From Okapia johnstoni (lineage: Eukaryota; Chordata; Mammalia; Artiodactyla; Giraffidae), in the NCBI GenBank assembly GCA_024291935.2, contig CM044321.1, forward strand, positions 60,444,985 to 60,508,984: 64,000 nt of DNA. The letters are read 5' to 3'. Positions 36,901 to 51,900 of the stretch are shown piece by piece (the first letter of the stretch is position 1; every line of letters begins with the position of its first letter). Under the pieces are notes generated by a model. That model was given only the letters and a program-made list of their open reading frames with translations, made no database searches and was not told the DNA's origin. The position numbers were made by a program, and so were the translations under genes.

Positions 36901-39900
36901 TCAGAAATACAAGAACACCACCACCTCAGGGCCCACTCTGGACCTACTGAATCAGCGTGCATGCTCAAGTTAGAGAAGCACTAGCCCAGACCATCACTCC
37001 TCTGCCATCGTGTTTCCTCCTGATGGTAGGAGACACACTTGGAAAGGAACTCCATCTGCTGCCTGTGGGATGTATGTTCACAGCTCTAGTGAGCCCCTGT
37101 TACTCATGGGAGTGACAGAGAGGAACAGGAATTCTCTTTCGATGGGAAAAAGATGGAAAAATGCTTGTCTTAGATCCAATGAAGTTAAATCTACACATTC
37201 TGAGAGTCTATCATGTGACTTTTTCTTTAAACCAGAGTTTCCTCAACCCAGCACTATTGATATTTTGATTTTTGAATTAAAAAAAATTTTTTAAAAGTTT
37301 TTGACCATGTAGGTTAGTTCTCTAACCAGGAGTTGAACCCAAGCTCCCCTGCAGTGAAAGCAGAGAGTCTTAACCATTGACCTGCCAGGGAAGTCCCAAT
37401 ATTGGGAGCTGTCCTGTGCATTGGTACTGACCAGCATCCTTGGCCTCTACCCGCTAGATGCAAGTAGCAATACCATCACACCGCCCCGCCCGCGGCTGTT
37501 GTGACAACTCGAAATGTCTCTGAACATTGCCAAATATGCCTTGGGTGGGCAGGAGGGAAGCTGGGGTGGGGTGGAGGGTGTACGCAAAATTGCCCTTAGT
37601 TAAGAGCTGCTGCTCTAGACTTAGTCTATACTGACAAAATCCTCTGTTTCTAAAGCAAAACTGAATCTTTTAAATTTATTGTTAGGTTGAGAATTATTTT
37701 ACGACCTATAAGACTTGTCATTCTGATAAGAGTTTTTCATCTGGCTCATCAAAAAAGACATCTCGAAATGCTGACCAGAAGGATGGTAAGTGGGTGAAAT
37801 ATGCTTACTTTTCAGAAAAAAAAATGTTTGGGGAATACTGTCTAGGGTTGTAGATATCTATATATTGTTCTTTGTTTCTTTTTTTTAATGTTGGTTTACG
37901 TATCACAAGTGAATGACTGTTATAAACTCTCAGGTTTCAGGAAACAAACGGCGGTATAAGAAGGATGGATTTGACTTAGACCTCACTTATGTTACTGGTT
38001 TGTGAAGTTTATCTGTTGATTGCCTATATTAACACCATATTTTTCGTGTGTATGAGTAATTATATGTTTAGTTTTTGCCCTAAGCCATGTTCTTGCAAAG
38101 CATTCTTTGTCCATGAAGACTTATGCCACTATGGTAATGACATATTTGGAGTGTAACCCTGACAATGGAAAAATCTTAATTTTCATCTCAAATCAGTGCT
38201 ACTTGGTTATAGTATAGGAAGTTGCATGGGTTTTCAGCTGAAGTCATTTGTTTGGTTTAGAACTGACTAAGTTTTAGTAGTTATCCTTGGTCTCAGGGGT
38301 TTCAGAGAAACCTCTTCTCTTGCTGGAACCCTAGTGATGAGGTCATGGCTTTTAGGTCTCAGGTTTCTGAATCAAGGGAACACTGGAAAACATCCCCGGA
38401 GTTCCTAAGGTTGCTGGAGCCCAGATCTCTCATTTTCCTTTGGTGTTTAAGAAACCAATTCCGACCACAGGGGGTGCTCCAGACTAAAGTTATTGCTTAA
38501 TTCTTGAACCATTTGAACAGACAAATCTGTTGCTTAAGTCTTGAACCATTTGAGTCTTGGGAACATTAAGTGTAATGATCAAAATAGTGAATACTTGGAT
38601 ATGTTACGCTGATTATCCTGAGGGTTAGTTAGCTTTTTCTCTGGTCATTCTCAATCCTGAAAATTCTTTTCTATGGAAAAAGAATCTGATTATATGTAAA
38701 TTGAGTTCTCGTATGTTGTTTCACATCTGTAACATTTGTAATAGTGACTGTTTTGACTTCCAGAGCGTATTATTGCCATGTCATTCCCATCTTCTGGAAA
38801 GCAGTCTTTCTACAGGAATCCCATTAAGGTAAAGGTTTTTTATCTAACAGAAGCTCACATTTCTCAGCAAACATAGACTCTGGAGTCATAAGATAACCTT
38901 GGCCCAGAGACAGTAGTACTCTCCTAAAAATGTACTCTTTCAGATAAAAAAAAAAATTATCATGGGCTGTTATCTGTTAGCTTTTGCTGTGTTATGAATT
39001 GCCCCAAGACTTCAGTGACTTCCAACAGCAAACATTGACTTAGCTCATGATAATATGGTTTGTAAATTTGAGTTGGGCTTAACTGGCTGGCTCTGCCAAT
39101 CAGGAATTGGCTTCACTAATCTTGGCAGAGCTAACTTATGCATCTGTGGGCAGCACCTAGGCATCTGAGGATTGGCTAGTCTAAGATGGAATGCCTGGAA
39201 GATCCATGTGATTCTCATTCTCCAACAGGCTAGCTCAGGCTTGTTTGCATAAAACAGTGGCAAGGACCTTGTTATTATCCAGCCAAAGAATGCTGAACCT
39301 CCAAAGGCCCAGGCACCAAACTAGTGTAATGTGGCTTCTACCTCATGCTATTGGACAAGCTAACTACAAACCCAGTTCAGATTCAGACAGACAACAGATA
39401 CCATCTCTGTTGTATCTGTGGGGAATTGTGGCCATTTTTCATGGTCTGTCATAGGGGGAAAGATGGAGAATTCTTTAGCTAAAAATGTCTGTTCTTAGGT
39501 TGAGATCCTAAATTACAGTGAATACGTACTGCTTCAGGTTCTATAGGTTAAATAAATTAAGTTCAAACATCAAATGATGTTTACTATGAAATTCTAGTTA
39601 AAATTAATTGTTTAAGAAGTTTTCGTATGTGTGTGGATGTGTATGCGCGCATGCTCAGTTGCTTCAGTCGTGTGCAACTCTTTGCAACCCCGTAGAGTAT
39701 ATCCCATTGGGCTCCTCTATCCTTGGGATTTTCCAGACAAGAATACCAGAGTGGGCTGCCATGCCCTCCTCCAGGGGATCTTCTCGACCCAGGGACTAAA
39801 CCTGCGTCTCCTGTATTGCAGGCAGATTCTTTACCCTCTGAGCCACCTGGGAAGCCCTGTGGATGTGTATACATTAGTGTATATCCATTTGTTATATCTC

Positions 39901-42900
39901 AATAAAATGTAATTATGTATGTATATGTGTGTATGTCTATATATCAGTGTATATAGGTACACATGGGTATGTTATTATACTTTGAGGCAAACAAATATTG
40001 TAAATTGCACTAACCTTAAATGTGTACCTTAATTAAAATTATATATAGGTATATATGCATGTAACCAACACCCCTATCAAAATGTGGAACACTTCTTGCC
40101 CTTTTTCAGTCAATACCCTGACATACTGGAGGTAACTACTGTTCTCACTTCTGTCACAACAGATTAGTTCTACTTTTTCTTAAATTTCACATAAATGGAA
40201 TCATATGCTGTGGCTTTTTATGCTTACAATAAATTCTGTGAGATTTGTCCAGTATTATTGTGTATACAGTAGTAGTTGTACATATAATTATATAAAGTAC
40301 AGTTCTTTCTAAATAGCATAACATTAATATTTATTGCTTCTGGAATATTGATTGGAAGCCCAAGCATTCAGTTTACTTACAGAAATTATACAATTATACG
40401 TTGCTTCACAAAAGCAGCCAACACATCACATTCTAAAAATTCAGAAAATTAAAAATTCTAAATACCAAGAGGTGTATCTGAAGAAACAGATATAAATTTG
40501 GCAGCCAGTAATTTTAACGCAGAAGTTGTACACATCTCATGGCTTTAAATCTGTGAATATGATATTCAGTCATTTAGCTCGAGTCCATCATTAAAGTAAT
40601 TTATTAATTTTTCCTGTATACTTGTGTTTCATACATCAATATTTGCATACTCTGGAATATGTTAGAAAGAAATGTATAATATTCACAAATGTGCAGAAAA
40701 GCAAGCAAAAACTGTAAACCTGCCCGGTTCGTCTGAGACAATCTCGTGTCAGCTCCGTAAGCATATTCTTTCTACAAAACACTAAGCTAATGTTTGAACA
40801 CTATTTCTAAGGTAAAGCACATTTTCTTACAAATAATGAAGGCTTTTTCTCACCACAAAAGTGTGCAAAAAGAATTTTAGTTTGAATAGATCTCTCAGAA
40901 TATGTTTAACTTCATAAATACAACAGGCTTAAGGTTTCCAAGCATTAACAAGGATCAGATTTTAAATTACTTAGAGGAGAAAGACTCTGTCTTGAAAAAT
41001 GTGACTCCTTTGTTACCAGCTAGAAAAAGTATCCAATTCATATCTTATCAGTTCAGTTCAGTCACTCAGCCATGTCTGACTCTGCGACCCCATGGACGGC
41101 AGCACGCCAGGCCTCCCTGTCCATCACCAACTCCTGGAGCTTGCTCAAACTCATGTCCATCGAGTTGGTGATGCCATCCAACCATCTAGTTCTCTGTTAT
41201 TCCCTTCTCCTCCTGCCTTCAATCTTTGCCAGCATCAGGGTCTTTTCCAATGAGTTAGCTCTTTGCATCAGGAGGCCAAAGTATTGGAGTTTCAGCTTCA
41301 GCATGGTATCTTATAGAAACAGAAAATACAGCATTTCCCCCTCAGAATAATGTGTGTAAATTATATATAATATATATTATATATACTGTATATCATAAAT
41401 TAGATAATATGCAGTTGTATAATTATGTATTGATAAAATAATATTTCTCTTAAAATAGTATCTATTTAAATGAAATATACATTATAGTATATATTCAGTT
41501 CAGTTCAGTAGCTCAGTCATGTCTGACTCTTGCCAACCCCATGGACTGCAGCATGCCAGGCCTCCCTGTTCATCACCAGCTCCCAGAATTTACTCAAACT
41601 CATGTCCATTGAGTCGGTGAAGACATCCAAGCATCTCATCCTCTGTCGTCCCCTTCTCCTCCTGCCTTCAATCTTTCTCAGAATCAGGGTCCTTTCCAAT
41701 GAGTGAGTTCTTTGCATCAGGTGGCCAAAGTATTAGGGTTTCAGCTTCAGCATCAGTCCTTCCAGTGAACACTCAGGACTGATCTCCTTTAGGATGGACT
41801 GGTTGGATTGCCTAAATATATGTTAATATGATATATAAAATTAATATATTAAATATATATCATGTTATATAGTATATAATTATATATCATTATAAATACA
41901 TATCAATTTTATTGTAACATCAATATTCCATTTATAAATATTTACTACATATATAGTATACATTTCAACTCTTATAGAAACAGAAAAATATAACAGTTCC
42001 TCCTTTATAATAATATATGTATATTTACATATGATTTATTATGTATACTATATAATATAAAATTATAAAACATAATAGTTTTTATATTGTGATATAATTA
42101 TGTCATTTAATTATATAATATATAAATATACATATTCTGAATATATTAATATATGTAATACTATCAGTATATACAAATTTATAATTTATATATTATATAA
42201 TGAAATTATATAATCATTCTACATATTATTTCTTTGTAATGTTCTGTTATATATAATATATACCATATTTATTTTATATAATGTGCATGATCTTACATAT
42301 ATTATATCATATATATAACATGTAATATGTTACACATAAATATGGGCTTCCCTGGTGGCTCAAATGGTAAAGAATCTGCCTGCAATGCAGGAGACCTGGG
42401 TTTGATCCCTGGGTTAGGAAGATTCCCTGGAGAAGGGCATGACAATCCATTCCAGTACTCTTGCGTGGAGAATTCCATGGACAGAGGAGTCTGGCAAGCT
42501 GTAGTCCACGGGGTCCCAAAGAGTTGGACATGACTGAACAGCTAACACTTATACTTTTTCACATATAAATATACATATATTATTCTAAGGGAGAAAATTC
42601 TTTATTTTTGTGTTTTGGTAATTGATGAACATATATGTAATTTATATTTATAAATAAAAATTGTATATAACTACCATGAAGCACTTAACTCATATGGTAA
42701 ATGTGACTATGGTAACTATGGTTAGCATATGATTACCATACGGTAACTATGACTGAAATATAAAAACTGCCAGAGCTGTCAGAAGAAGACTGGAAGCTTT
42801 TTTGTGTATGTATTACCTGAACGTAATACTCTCCAAAAGAATTAAGGGTTTTAATTATTACTTTCCAGTTTAAACACTTTAATTCTAAGCTTAAAAAAAT

Positions 42901-45900
42901 CTAAACTTGAGGTGCTGGTTTAACCAGATCCTCTCCCACCTTCTAAAAAGTATTGAGTAAGCAGGACCCAGTAGAGCTGATATTCATAGTTTTCTACATG
43001 AATAACTCTTTCAGAATTTATCCCATGAAGTACTTTATGACCTCCTTTTCTTGTAAAACTAAAACTCCATTTGTTTACATAAAAATTTCAAAGAGTGCAA
43101 AACTAGAACTGAGTGTGAACTACTGCAAGACTCGAAAGAGTCTTGTTCCGTCGGTTCATCAGTGACTTCTGTGACTTCACAATCATTTCTTACGGATGAT
43201 TCTGAGAGAACCTCGCCAGTTCTGCTGGTGTTGGATCCTCCTTGTTCTTCTATTTCATGACAGTTGGAATCCTACTTGCAGGGCCTCTATTTTCACTATC
43301 TGCAGAATCTAAGTCTTTCTCATCCTGAGACAGAGGAGATTCTTCTATTGAATATTTTCCACAGGAGTCTCTTCATTTATAGTTAAGGCATCTGGTGATT
43401 CTTTTCCTTGATTTTTTTTTTCTGGAATCATTTCTGTCGATGTTGTTAAAGACTCTCTTCCTCTTCATCCTCTTTGTCTTTATTCTTAGATGAAGCCGGT
43501 TCTTCTGTTTCTTCTGCCATAACATGTCCCTAGAAGTTGCTTGGCCATCTCTGACATCATCGTCTTTGTCATACTTGAGTTTTTTTTTTTTAACCTGATG
43601 CCCCTCAGCTTCCAGACCATCTTCATTTGGAAGTTTATTTTCTATATGGCTTACCGAGGAATCCTTTGATCCAGATGTCAGTCACTATGATTTTTGTCTT
43701 CATCATGCTATAAGTTGGTCAAGGCTTTTGCTGACCTTGCTCTCAGGCAAACCCTTACTACTTCCTCCCTCCCTCTGTTCCACTCCTATTCTTTCTCCTT
43801 CTCTCTCTCATAAGTTTCAGGAGTACAACATTATAATTCAACATCTGAATACACTACAAAGTGATCCCTGCCACAAGTCTAGTTGCTATCTCTCGCCATA
43901 ACAGTTGACCCTCGTTACTTGTTTCAGGCTCAGCCCAAACCCCTTTCCCTCTGGTAACCAGGAATCTGTTCTCTGTATCTACGCTTGGTTTCCTTCTCTT
44001 TTGTTTGTTCATTTAATTGTTTTAGATTTCACACATGAATGAAATCATATGCTGTTTGTCTTTCTCTGCCTAACAGTTTCCCTTAGCATAATGCTTGCAG
44101 GGTCCATCCATGTTGCTGCAAATGGTGGACTTCATTTATGATTGAATAATAGTGTGTGTGTGTGTGTGTGTGTACATGTGTGCTTGTGTGTATCACATCT
44201 TTATTCATCCGTCGATGGACATTTTTGTTTCCATATCTTGGCTATTGTTAATAATGCTGCAGTGAATGGTGCATGTATCTTTGGGAGTTAGTGTTTTTTG
44301 TGTTCTTTGGGTATATACCCATAAATGGAATAACTGGGATCATATGGTAGTTCTAGTCTTAATTTTGGGGGGAATCTCTGTACTTTCTTCCATAGAAGTT
44401 GCTTCAATTTACAGTCCTACCAATAGTGTTGAAGGATTCCCTTTTCTCTACATCCTGTCTTAACATTTTTTATTTCTTATTTTTATAATAGCTATTCTAA
44501 CAGGTGTTAGGTTCTATCTCGATGTGCATTTCCCTATGGATTAGTGATGTTGAACATTTTTTCATGTGCCTGATGGTCATCTGTATATCTTCTTTGGAAA
44601 GCTGTCTATTCAGGTCCTCTACCCATTTTTTTTTTATTGTTTTCTTTGTTTATTTTTAAATTGTGTAGTTCTTAAGTTTTGTATATTAACCCTTTACTGG
44701 ATATATGAATTGCAGATATCTGCACCCATTCAGTTAGATTGTCTTTTTGTTTTGATAATAGTCTCTATCACTGTACAGAGGTTTTTTAGTTTGATGTAGC
44801 CCCATTTGTTTATATTGGCTCGTTTCCCTTGCCTTTGGGGTCAGATCCACAAAAACATTGCTGAGACCAATGTCAGTGAAGTTACCAGCCATGTTTTCTT
44901 CTAGGAATTTTATGTTTTCGCATCTTACACTCAAGTCTTTAATCCTTTTTGAGTTAATTTTTGTGTGTAATGAGAGATAATGGCTGCATGTGGCTGTCTA
45001 GTTTTCTCAGCACTGTATGTTAAAGAGACCATCCTTTCTGTGTATTCTTTGCTCCTTTATCTTAAGTTAATTATCCATATGGGGCTTCCCAGGTGGCGCT
45101 AGTGGTAAAGAACCCACCTGCCAGTGCAGGAGACTTAAGAGATGATGCAGGTTTGATCCCTGGTTCAGGAAGATCCCCTAGAGAAGATCCTCTATCCATT
45201 TTTAATTGTTTTTCTTTGTTTGTTTTTAAGTTGCATAGTTATCCATATATGTGTGGATTTATTTCTGGGCCCCCAATTCCGTTCCATTGATCTATGTGTC
45301 TGTTTTTGTGCCAGTACCACACTGTTCTGATGAATACAACTTTGTATTAATAGTCTAAAATCAGGGAGCATGATAAAATCAGGGAGCAAGAAAGCTCTAG
45401 CTTTGTTCTTCTTCCTGAAGATTGGCTTTTTAGGATCTTTTGTGGTTCTGTATAAAGTTTAGAACAAATTACAATTCCTTAAAGCTCATTAACCATCTAA
45501 CTTCCTTATCTGGTAGCTTTAAACAATGTGTATTTATAGTAAAGGCTAATTAGAGTATTAATTAAACTTTGTACTTTGAAAACTTGGAAGCTATTTGAAA
45601 ACTCACAAAGGGTTTAGCTATAACCTGGAATGCATTTTATTCATTGAATCTCCCCTAAAAGGTGCTAAGTGAGGGACAAGTGAATAAAAGGTAATAATCA
45701 TTCTAGGTTAGTAGTAGGGAAAGGTTTATGTTGGTGCACCATGGACATATATAAGATGTGTGTCCATCTTTTTTAGGAAGTTGTGCGATTCCTGGATACC
45801 AAGCACCCAAACCACTATCAAGTCTACAATCTCTGCAGTATGTACATGACTCCATGTTTTGCTCTTATGATAGAAAACAGGTCACTGCGTGCAAGAAGAT

Positions 45901-48900
45901 GATTTAGTTTTTACGCTTCATTTAATCATAAGTATTTGGTGGTAGGAAGTGAATTTTTAAAAATCTCCGCCTTATGCTGGCCCTATTTGGTAGGAAAAGA
46001 AAGCTCAACAGCACAACATACCCTGTGAGGGAGGCAGGAAACTGGAGGCAGGCACATTTTAGAAAGAGTCAGCTCTTGTGGTGGTAGGTTTAGGAAAGTT
46101 TTTCTGTTTTTCCTGCCAGCTTGTGTTTTGAAGACAATTCAACAAATGCATGTTCTAACCCACTAGGGATGAGGTGTGAGGAGACCAGGGCCCTGCGTGG
46201 AAAAAAAAAATCCAAATCCTTGTAGAAAACATTATATCCCAGCTTCCCCTCTTCCTATATAGTAAATGGATATTTTTCAGGAGGCAAGTGTTTGTTCTGG
46301 TGGCCACATTTGCTTCTGCTCTGTGTAACCCTATGATAAAGTAATGAGTAGCCTGCTAGAAAATTACGAGTAAGAAGGACCTACTGTATAGGACGTGGAA
46401 CTCTACTCAATGCTATATGGCAGCCTGGATGGAGGGGCGTTTGGGGGAGAATGGATACGTGTATATGTATGGTGAGTCCCTTCACTGTTCTCCTGAAACT
46501 ATCAGAGCATTGTTAATTGGCTATACCACAATACAAAATAAAAAGGTGTTTTTAAAAAGGAAAATTAAAAGTAAGGCAAACCAAAAGTAAAACAAACCAC
46601 ATAATTTGGGCTTATGTTACTCAAGATGGAGAAAGCACTACTATACTTACGTTTCTGAGACCCTTTTAGAGCAGCAGGAGCCAGTCAGAAAGCTCTTTTT
46701 AAGAGTAGATAAGGAGTCTCTAAAAAGTACCTATTCACACCTTGATTATTTGCTATGTTAATTAGAGTTAGTGATATGACCTATGCATCATTTATTTCAG
46801 GTGAAAGAGCTTATGATCCTAAGTACTTCCATCATAGAGTCCATCGATACTTGATTGATGATCACAATGTCCCCTCTCTGAGGTATGTTCAATGCCAAAT
46901 TGACTAACAGAAGAGGGTCAAATACACAGGGCTTGGTTTTCATTGGAAGTATTTTAATTCAACCAAAAATATTTCATTTGAAATCAGTGAGATGGTGTCG
47001 TTCTGCATGGAAGTGAAAGAGTGGATGGCTCAAGACAAGGACAATGTCATAGTGGTTCACTGTAAGGGAGGCAAAGGTAAAAACATTCTTCTTTTTATTT
47101 CTCTTTTTCTAAAGAAATTTGAAAAATTTAATAAGGGACATCAACAAGATATGTTCTGCTATGAACCGGTAATAATCGCTGTTGACATTTTAAAAAATTA
47201 GCTTCAAGACTGCAGGAAGAATGTATAATTATGGCTGATTTGAGTTGTTGCACTACAGAAACCAACACAACACTGTAAAGCAATTTTCCTCCAATTAAAA
47301 AATAAATTAGATTAAAAAATAAAAAGACTGCAGGAAGAGAAGGAAAGAGGAAGGAGAGGAAAGAAGTCAACTTACACAAATTCATTCACAGACTTAAAGA
47401 GTAAGCGCCATTTAATTTTAGTTTATGAAGCCAAAGTTTGAAAACTAAAGCTACTCTTACCCATGACATGGATAGAAAAATTCTTAGGAAAATAGTAAGA
47501 AACCAGCAATTTATTAAAAAATACTACAGCACAACAAAATTGTGTCTATTCCAGGAATTCAAGGTTAGTTTACTATCAATCCATGTAATCAACCAGATTA
47601 ATAAAGCTAAAAAATCATATTATCTTAAAGATACAGAAAAAGTTTCTGATAAAATTCAATGTTCATTCATTATAAAAACTCTTAGCAAATTAAACGGAGA
47701 AGGCAATGGCACCCCACTCCAGTACTCTTGCTTGGAAAATCCCATGGACGGAGGAGCCTGGTAGGCTATAGTCCATGGGGTCACTAAGAGTCGGACACGA
47801 CTGAGCGACTTCACTTTCACTTTTCCCTTTCATGCACTGGAGAAGGAAATGTCAACCCACTCCAGTGTTCTTGCCTGGAGAATCCCAGGGACGGGGGAGC
47901 CTGGTGGGCTGCCATCTATGGGGTCGCACAGAGTCGGACACGACTGGAGTGACTTAGCAGCAGCAGCAAATTAAAGGAATGACTTAATGTGATAAAAAAC
48001 ACAGACCCACTAAAGTAATTGGTGAAAGCTTTTCCTTTGAGAGTAGGAGAACAAGGGTGCCTGTGATCATCGCTTCTAATTCAACACTGTACCAAAGGTT
48101 CTAGCCAGTGCTAAGGAAAAAAAGGATTGAAAAGGAAAAAATATAGTTCCTTATTTTCATACAATATAATCTTGTGCAATAAAATCCAAAAGAATTTACA
48201 GATAAGCTAACAGAATTAATGAAAGATTTTAGTGAAGCTTCATCACACAAGTTTTTATATGTATTCATTATTATTTAGTTCAGAATATTTTCTAATTTCC
48301 ATTGTGTTTGTTTCTTAGCCTCATGGGTTTTGTAATTATCTTCTAGTTACTGATTTCTGGTTGTATTGCATTGTGGTCAGAGAACATATGTATTTTTTAG
48401 TTCTTTGAAATTTGTTTAGACTTGCTTTATGGCCTGGAATTTGGTCAATTTTATCAAATGTTTTCTCTGTGCTTGAAAAATAAGTGTATTATGCATTGTT
48501 CTGAACAGGGTTGTATATGTGCCCATTAGGTTGTTTGCTGATTGTTTTATTCACATATTCTATATCTTCACTGATATTTTGATTGAATTGTTTGCTTCTT
48601 TCCACCCCCACCATTTGCTTGGAAGTCATATACTCTTTTTATATTCCTTAGTAATTACTCTAAAGATTTCAACCTACATCCTTTATTTAGCCATGAGTTT
48701 GTTGGGGTTTTTTGTTTGCTCGTTTGTTTTTTAGTGTTGACCTTGTATCTTCCTGAACTCTTGTCGTCAGTTTTAGGAGTTAGCCTGTGGAGTTACTTGG
48801 ATTTTTCTAGTCTTCAGATAGTTTGTTTCTTCTTTTTATCTCCGTATACATTTTGTTTCTTTTTCTTACCTTACAACACTGGCTAAGCCATGTAGTACAG

Positions 48901-51900
48901 TGTTAAACAGAAACAGCCAATAGTGGACATTTTTTTAGTTCCTGGCTTTAGAAGAATGTTATTGTTTCATCATTAGTATGGTAAACCTGGTACATATTTT
49001 GGTAGATTCTTTTCATCATACTTAAAAAGTTAAAACTTTTGTCCAATGGCAAAAGTTTAGTGAGTGAATATACACCTATGTTTTAAGTTAAAATACTGAA
49101 AACAAATGTAAAGCATTTTAATGATTCCTTGCATACCTGACTTGACTGGATGAGAGGGAGGCTACTCTGTCTATGGCAGTGTGTGCTTATCCACAGCCAC
49201 CAGGACATGGATCTACAAAAACTGGTTTGTTTTTTTTTCTTTTTTCGAATGGGAATATATAAGGGCTGTGGAGACTCATAGGTGTCCAACAGATTTGAAA
49301 TGTTAACCTAGAGAGCCAGGTTGTTAATGGTTGTAGCCTTCTTTAGCAAGAAGCTTTTATTTATCAGAGGACAAGGTGGTACAAAGTTTTCTTTGGAAGT
49401 TATTGGCTTAGAGTAGTGTTTTTCAAACTATAGATTGAAAAATATATTTAAATATTCATTTTTTTTGAAGAATAGAAAATAAAGTGCATCTCAAGGTAAA
49501 AGGATAAGTTTGGAATTACATAAAATAAGTTCAGCATATGCTAGCTAAGACAAAAGTCATAGGTCACTGTAGAAGTAATAGAAGCAATGTACTTTTTAAC
49601 TCACACTTTATGTGCCTGGACAAAAATATAAATTAGAAAAAAAGCATGAGACTTTGAGCTTGAAACGACATGAAATCAAGTTTTCTTTAAAATGCTATGG
49701 GGGTGAAAGCACATATGTGGAATCTAGAAATGGTATAGATGAAGTTATTTGCAAAGCAAAAATAGAGGCATGGACCTAGAGAACAAATGTGTGGACACAA
49801 GGTGGGTAAGGGTGGGTAGAATTGGGAGGAATTGGGAGATTGGGATTGACATATACACGCTATTGATACTATGGGTAAAATAGACAACTGATGGGAACAT
49901 ACTGTATAGCACAAGCACCTCTCCTTAATGCTCTGTGATGACCTAAATGGGAGGGAAATTCAAAGTGGGGGGATATATGTGTACGTTTAGCTGATTCACT
50001 TTGCTGGGCAGTAGAAGCTAACACTACATTGTAAAGCAACTATACGCCAATAAAAATTAATTAATAATAAAATAAGATGCTACAGGAAAGGCATAGAAAG
50101 AAGGAGGGGGAGAAGGATGAGGGAAGAAAAGAAACAAGTAAAACAATTAATAGTTATGGAATCTGGGGCATGGGTGTATGTGGGCTTATTACGCTGTTCT
50201 TCCTATTTTAATGTATGCTTTACAACACGATAACTCTAACTGAAATAGAAGGATTGGGTATTGCAAATGCTAGTTGCTGGTTTGAGTTCTGTCCATCTTT
50301 TATCTTTTATAGCTTCTTTTATTTACATTAGTAGAGAAACAGGGTATATAATTAGCTCTTAATTGGTGAGCATCACTTTAGCTTTAGAGGCCTAGAGCAG
50401 AGCCTGTTACTGCAGTCCCCAGGGGTCATGATTCAAGAACAACATACATGTGCACATGCGTGCACGCAATTAACATAGAACTCTAGGCAGACCCTCAGAA
50501 CAAGCAGTGTACTGGCTTTGGCTATCTCTGAATTGAAATATTTTGAACCTGTACTTTTGGTGTGAAAGAAAATCAATCCACAATGAGCTCTTTAAATACT
50601 TTGGAGAGTAGTTTTATATCAGGTACCCTCAGGAACAATGGTTCATGGACTAACTTCTTTTCTAGGAAGAACTGGAACTATGGTCTGTGCCTACCTTCTT
50701 GCCAGTGAGATATTTGCCACCGCGGAGGTATGAAAGATGTTCCTATAAACTCTGTCTTAGGCTGATTGAGTTTGCCAGCTTTGAAAGCTCATGGGTAGGA
50801 TGTTAAGATGATTCCTTAAGTCATGGTATGTGTGTGTTGTTCAGCCACTAAGTTGTATCTGACTCTTTGCAACCCCATGAACTGCATCATGCCAGTCTTC
50901 ACTGTCCCTCACTATCTCCCGGAGTTTGCGCAAACTCATGTCCACTGAGTCATTGTTCTTCCTGGAATTGTTATTGGAGAGGTGGTTTTAGAACACCTGA
51001 CTTGGATACTTTCTTGTTTAATTGGCACTGGTTGGTAACTGACCTCAGTGCCTCTTCCTCTGGTCTGGGATGAGGGTAAAGTTGCTGAGACGCTCACCTT
51101 GGGCACAAAATTTAAGGGAATGCCAAAAATCTCAGTAATTAAGAGCAATAATCTTCTAATGCAATATTTTTAAAAAAATCAAAATTAATGTACCCACATT
51201 CATCACGAGTACAATGTCAATATTTTGATTAAAGACAGGACCCAGTAGAGGAAGGGTTAATGTGAAGTGGTAAGGTTGAGTTATGCAAGGGCAAAAAACC
51301 TCAGCAATCCAGAAACTTGACTTGCCACCCCCAGACCCAGCCCTGCTCTGATAGAATCCCACCAACTCCTGGCTTTCTGCTTTCCTCATGAGAATAAGAA
51401 GATGCGTTAGGGAAATTTTCTAAAGGACCTTGAACATCCTTGGAAGTGCTCGGTAGGTAAAAGTCATCATTTTCCAACCCAGAACAAAAGCTCCCCTGGA
51501 CATTTCTATCTTTGCACAATCAATAGCTGTGGGGTCTGTGCCCTCTGGGAATTTCTGAGAAGACAGGATGGGCTGCTGCTGTGTCTTAAAGCAAGGTTCT
51601 CATTCTCTTTTTTCTGCCATGATCTTATTGAGAAGGGCATGCTCCCAGCATCTCTGGGCCTCTCGGTCTGCTGCCCAGATAAGAGAAGCTGAGGGTTATG
51701 CGCTGGGTCCAGGGCTCTGATTCCACCCTCCTCTTTGTTTCTAACTTGAGATGCACAGGTTAGGACAATGGATGCTCTAGGACAGTGTTTTTCACACTGT
51801 GGATCAGAGTTTATCAGTGAGTTGTGAAATCAACTCATTGCATTGTGACTTGCAACCAAATCTACCTATAAGATGGGATAGATTAGAAAAGGTAAGTATT

